From Phoebastria nigripes (Eukaryota > Chordata > Aves > Procellariiformes > Diomedeidae): DNA of 64,000 bases. Below are positions 62,002 through 64,000 of the stretch, piece by piece. The first letter of the stretch is position 1. Every line of letters starts with the position of its first letter. The notes beneath the pieces are model-generated. The model saw only the letters and a list, made by a program, of their open reading frames with translations. It ran no database searches and was not told where the DNA came from. The stretch is from contig JAYKAV010003266.1 of assembly GCA_035582835.1 (NCBI GenBank), forward strand, positions 5,581,795 to 5,645,794. Direction: 5' to 3'. A program made the translations under genes and the position numbers.

Positions 62002-64000
62002 TGACTCCTATAAACTATTTTAGGTAGCAGTATTATGAACACATTTTGGGGAATGAATTTCTCTCATTTTCTGTTGAGTTGTATCAGATTTTAGAAGAAG
62101 CGGAAAAAACCTGCCTTTAGCACAGAAATGTACCTAAGTGTTTTCAACAAAAAAGAATCATTTTGGGAAAAATGTGGAGACAGGAAAGACTTGCTTCTGG
62201 GCATTTGATGTAAAGATCCTTNTGGATCCAGCTACCCTAATGGGAGATACGAGCAAGTACCTGGGCAGCAGGAACCTTAATTTTGCTAAAACTTTGGAAA
62301 GTTGCTGTGACTTCNGGGACAGCTCTTTGGAGATGACGGGGTCCATCCCACCAGAACTTTATATTCCTCAGAAAACATTTGTTGTTCTGTCTTAACTGTA
62401 ACACGCAGCATAGCGCGGAGGAGGTTTGAGCAGAATATTGTACAAAACAAGCCCAGTATAGGCTATTGCATTGTTGATGTAATAGTAAGAAGAGAATATT
62501 TAGGTCCTATATGTTGAAAAATAGACAAAGTAGCCTTGTAAAGGATCTTGGGACTTCATCCCTGCACTTTGTAGGATAAATCCTGAACCTCTAAGAAATT
62601 AAGCATTAATTTAAAAAAAATATATGTCTAGGGAAACTTAATGCAACAAGTAGCAGCTTAATTTGTCACAACATACAAGTCTCCATGAATATTTTTTGTA
62701 CAATGCTTGACTGCTTTAAGAGTTCCTGTGCACATGCACAGCATCCCTCCAGAGATGCCTTTCAGCCAAAATTATTCCACCGTGNTACTGATATGATACT
62801 GTTCTTTTAAATCTCTTTTATTAAATGTGCATGCACACACAGATCTCCATTTTTTTCCTGACATCTTCAAAAAAAGCATTGGAGCTGTTACTGCATGTAC
62901 CTAATATCTATATGGGTAGCACTGGGTAGCAACTTCAGCANCACTGGGAATATCAGAGGATCCCAAATATTTTTCATAGTGTGATTTACATTATAATACA
63001 GAGATTAAGGATTGCATCTGCCTTTCAGGAGCCTAGTAACATCCTTTTGTCACCCTATAGCAGCAGCCCTATATACCAGGGAATTACTGCATGGAGCACC
63101 GAGGTTAGAAAATACCTTTTAGCTGACCTATGCTGTTAAGCCAGAAGCCGGGATGAGATGTCAGGGTGAACACAAGGAGCAGAGATTTGGAATTACCTAT
63201 GAAAAATTCCCCTCCTAATCTTTCTGGGGGGAGAATAGGGGTTAACCGGGGACCACCTGGAGCAAAGGGATTCTGCAGGAGCATCTTCCTCCCGCTGCCN
63301 AGCAGCAGCCCCTGTGCCAGAGACTCCCAGGCTGTCGCTTGGGTGTAAATTTACTCGGATGGGCTTTTTTTCTTTTCCCCAAGTAACTCAAGTGCTCCAG
63401 CCAAGTTAGAGCTTCCAGCCCTCCCAGCTGTGCCTATATCCCTCAGGGCATCCGCTTGGCTCTGGTGTATATTTGGGACCTCTTCAAAGGAACAGGAGGA
63501 AACGGGTGGTCCCAGCCCAGCAAACTCCCCGTAGACTCACCTTTTACCCATGATGTTAGAGCAAAGCAGCCTGTTTGGAGACTCAGAAGAAAGAGAGGCT
63601 GTAAACTTGAAACAGCAGTATCCCAGAAACCCCAGATGACCTGTCCTGGGGATGTAGTAGGCTTTATCAGCCAGGGTCTGCATCCTGGTAAGAGTCTCTT
63701 CTGCGCTTTCCCACAGTACATCGTATTAGTCATCCCTAATTATTCAGCTCTAGTTGAGCAAAGCCTTGTCTCTGTCTTTTTTTTTTTTTTGTTAGCCTGA
63801 AAACCTATATTTAAATATGAAGGGGCGGGAGGCAGTTTTAATCCCAGCTGGATAATTCCTAAAATGCACAGAGGTAAAGCCTTAGCAGACAGCTGCTATA
63901 AGAACGTGCTGTTATGTTTCTCTGCTGCCTTGGGTGCGTAAAGCCGGACTTGAGCGCAGCTTATGCCAGTCTCTGCCTTGCTCCGTGCCTCTTGGACAGC

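Larger units (their letters stand above)
44338..64000. other. About 20 kb with no convincing gene
   Basis: Both strands were read for exons with family resemblance and none was secure. The region contains simple repeats (48.48, 56.62 and 61.44 kb), small palindromes and one CpG-rich exon-like patch on the minus strand at 48.0 kb. It could be a first intron of the gene driven by the 44 kb promoter, a lncRNA locus, or intergenic DNA. Confidence 0.5.

Overview
The window is vertebrate nuclear DNA, almost certainly from a bird. The genes have introns with canonical GT/AG splice sites, and there is a CR1 LINE with the avian-type 3' end. Introns are compact, and the gene content matches the block that lies on human 6p21.31 (ETV7, BNIP5/C6orf222, PNPLA1). 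Isolated single N bases are scattered throughout. There are no prokaryotic features, no tRNA or rRNA genes and no CRISPR array that I can see.

Layout. At 1.9-5.6 kb on the + strand is ETV7, an ETS repressor with Pointed and ETS domains; seven coding exons are resolved, and only the few-codon first exon is missing. At 11.0-15.2 kb on the + strand is BNIP5 (C6orf222-like), six exons behind a TATA promoter, with one small exon that encodes a BH3 motif. At 20.7-28.4 kb on the + strand is a PNPLA1-like patatin-domain acyl hydrolase (copy A), eight exons, with the Ser-Asp dyad intact. At 33.2-36.5 kb on the - strand is a second, divergent PNPLA1-like gene (copy B). Its exon structure is the same, but the oxyanion loop and the DGG motif are altered. 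The two PNPLA genes face each other tail to tail. Between them, at 29.88 kb, lies a perfect palindrome that carries AATAAA on both strands.

At 41.1-42.6 kb is a 5'-truncated CR1 LINE on the - strand, still open across 456 codons and rich in N calls. At 43.4-44.05 kb is a CpG-rich promoter with CRE, NRF1, YY1 and TATA motifs pointing to the + strand. From 44 to 64 kb I find no convincing coding gene, only two or three weak exon-like patches and some simple repeats. This stretch may be a long first intron, a lncRNA locus or true intergenic DNA.

How the genes relate. BNIP5 and PNPLA1 copy A share an identical TATAAAAAAGG core promoter element, which suggests tissue-restricted expression. PNPLA1 in mammals makes skin-barrier acylceramides, so the duplicated and partly degenerate pair is the most interesting local novelty. 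All exon boundaries were read by eye from splice consensus, reading-frame continuity and remembered family sequences. No alignment or search was run.
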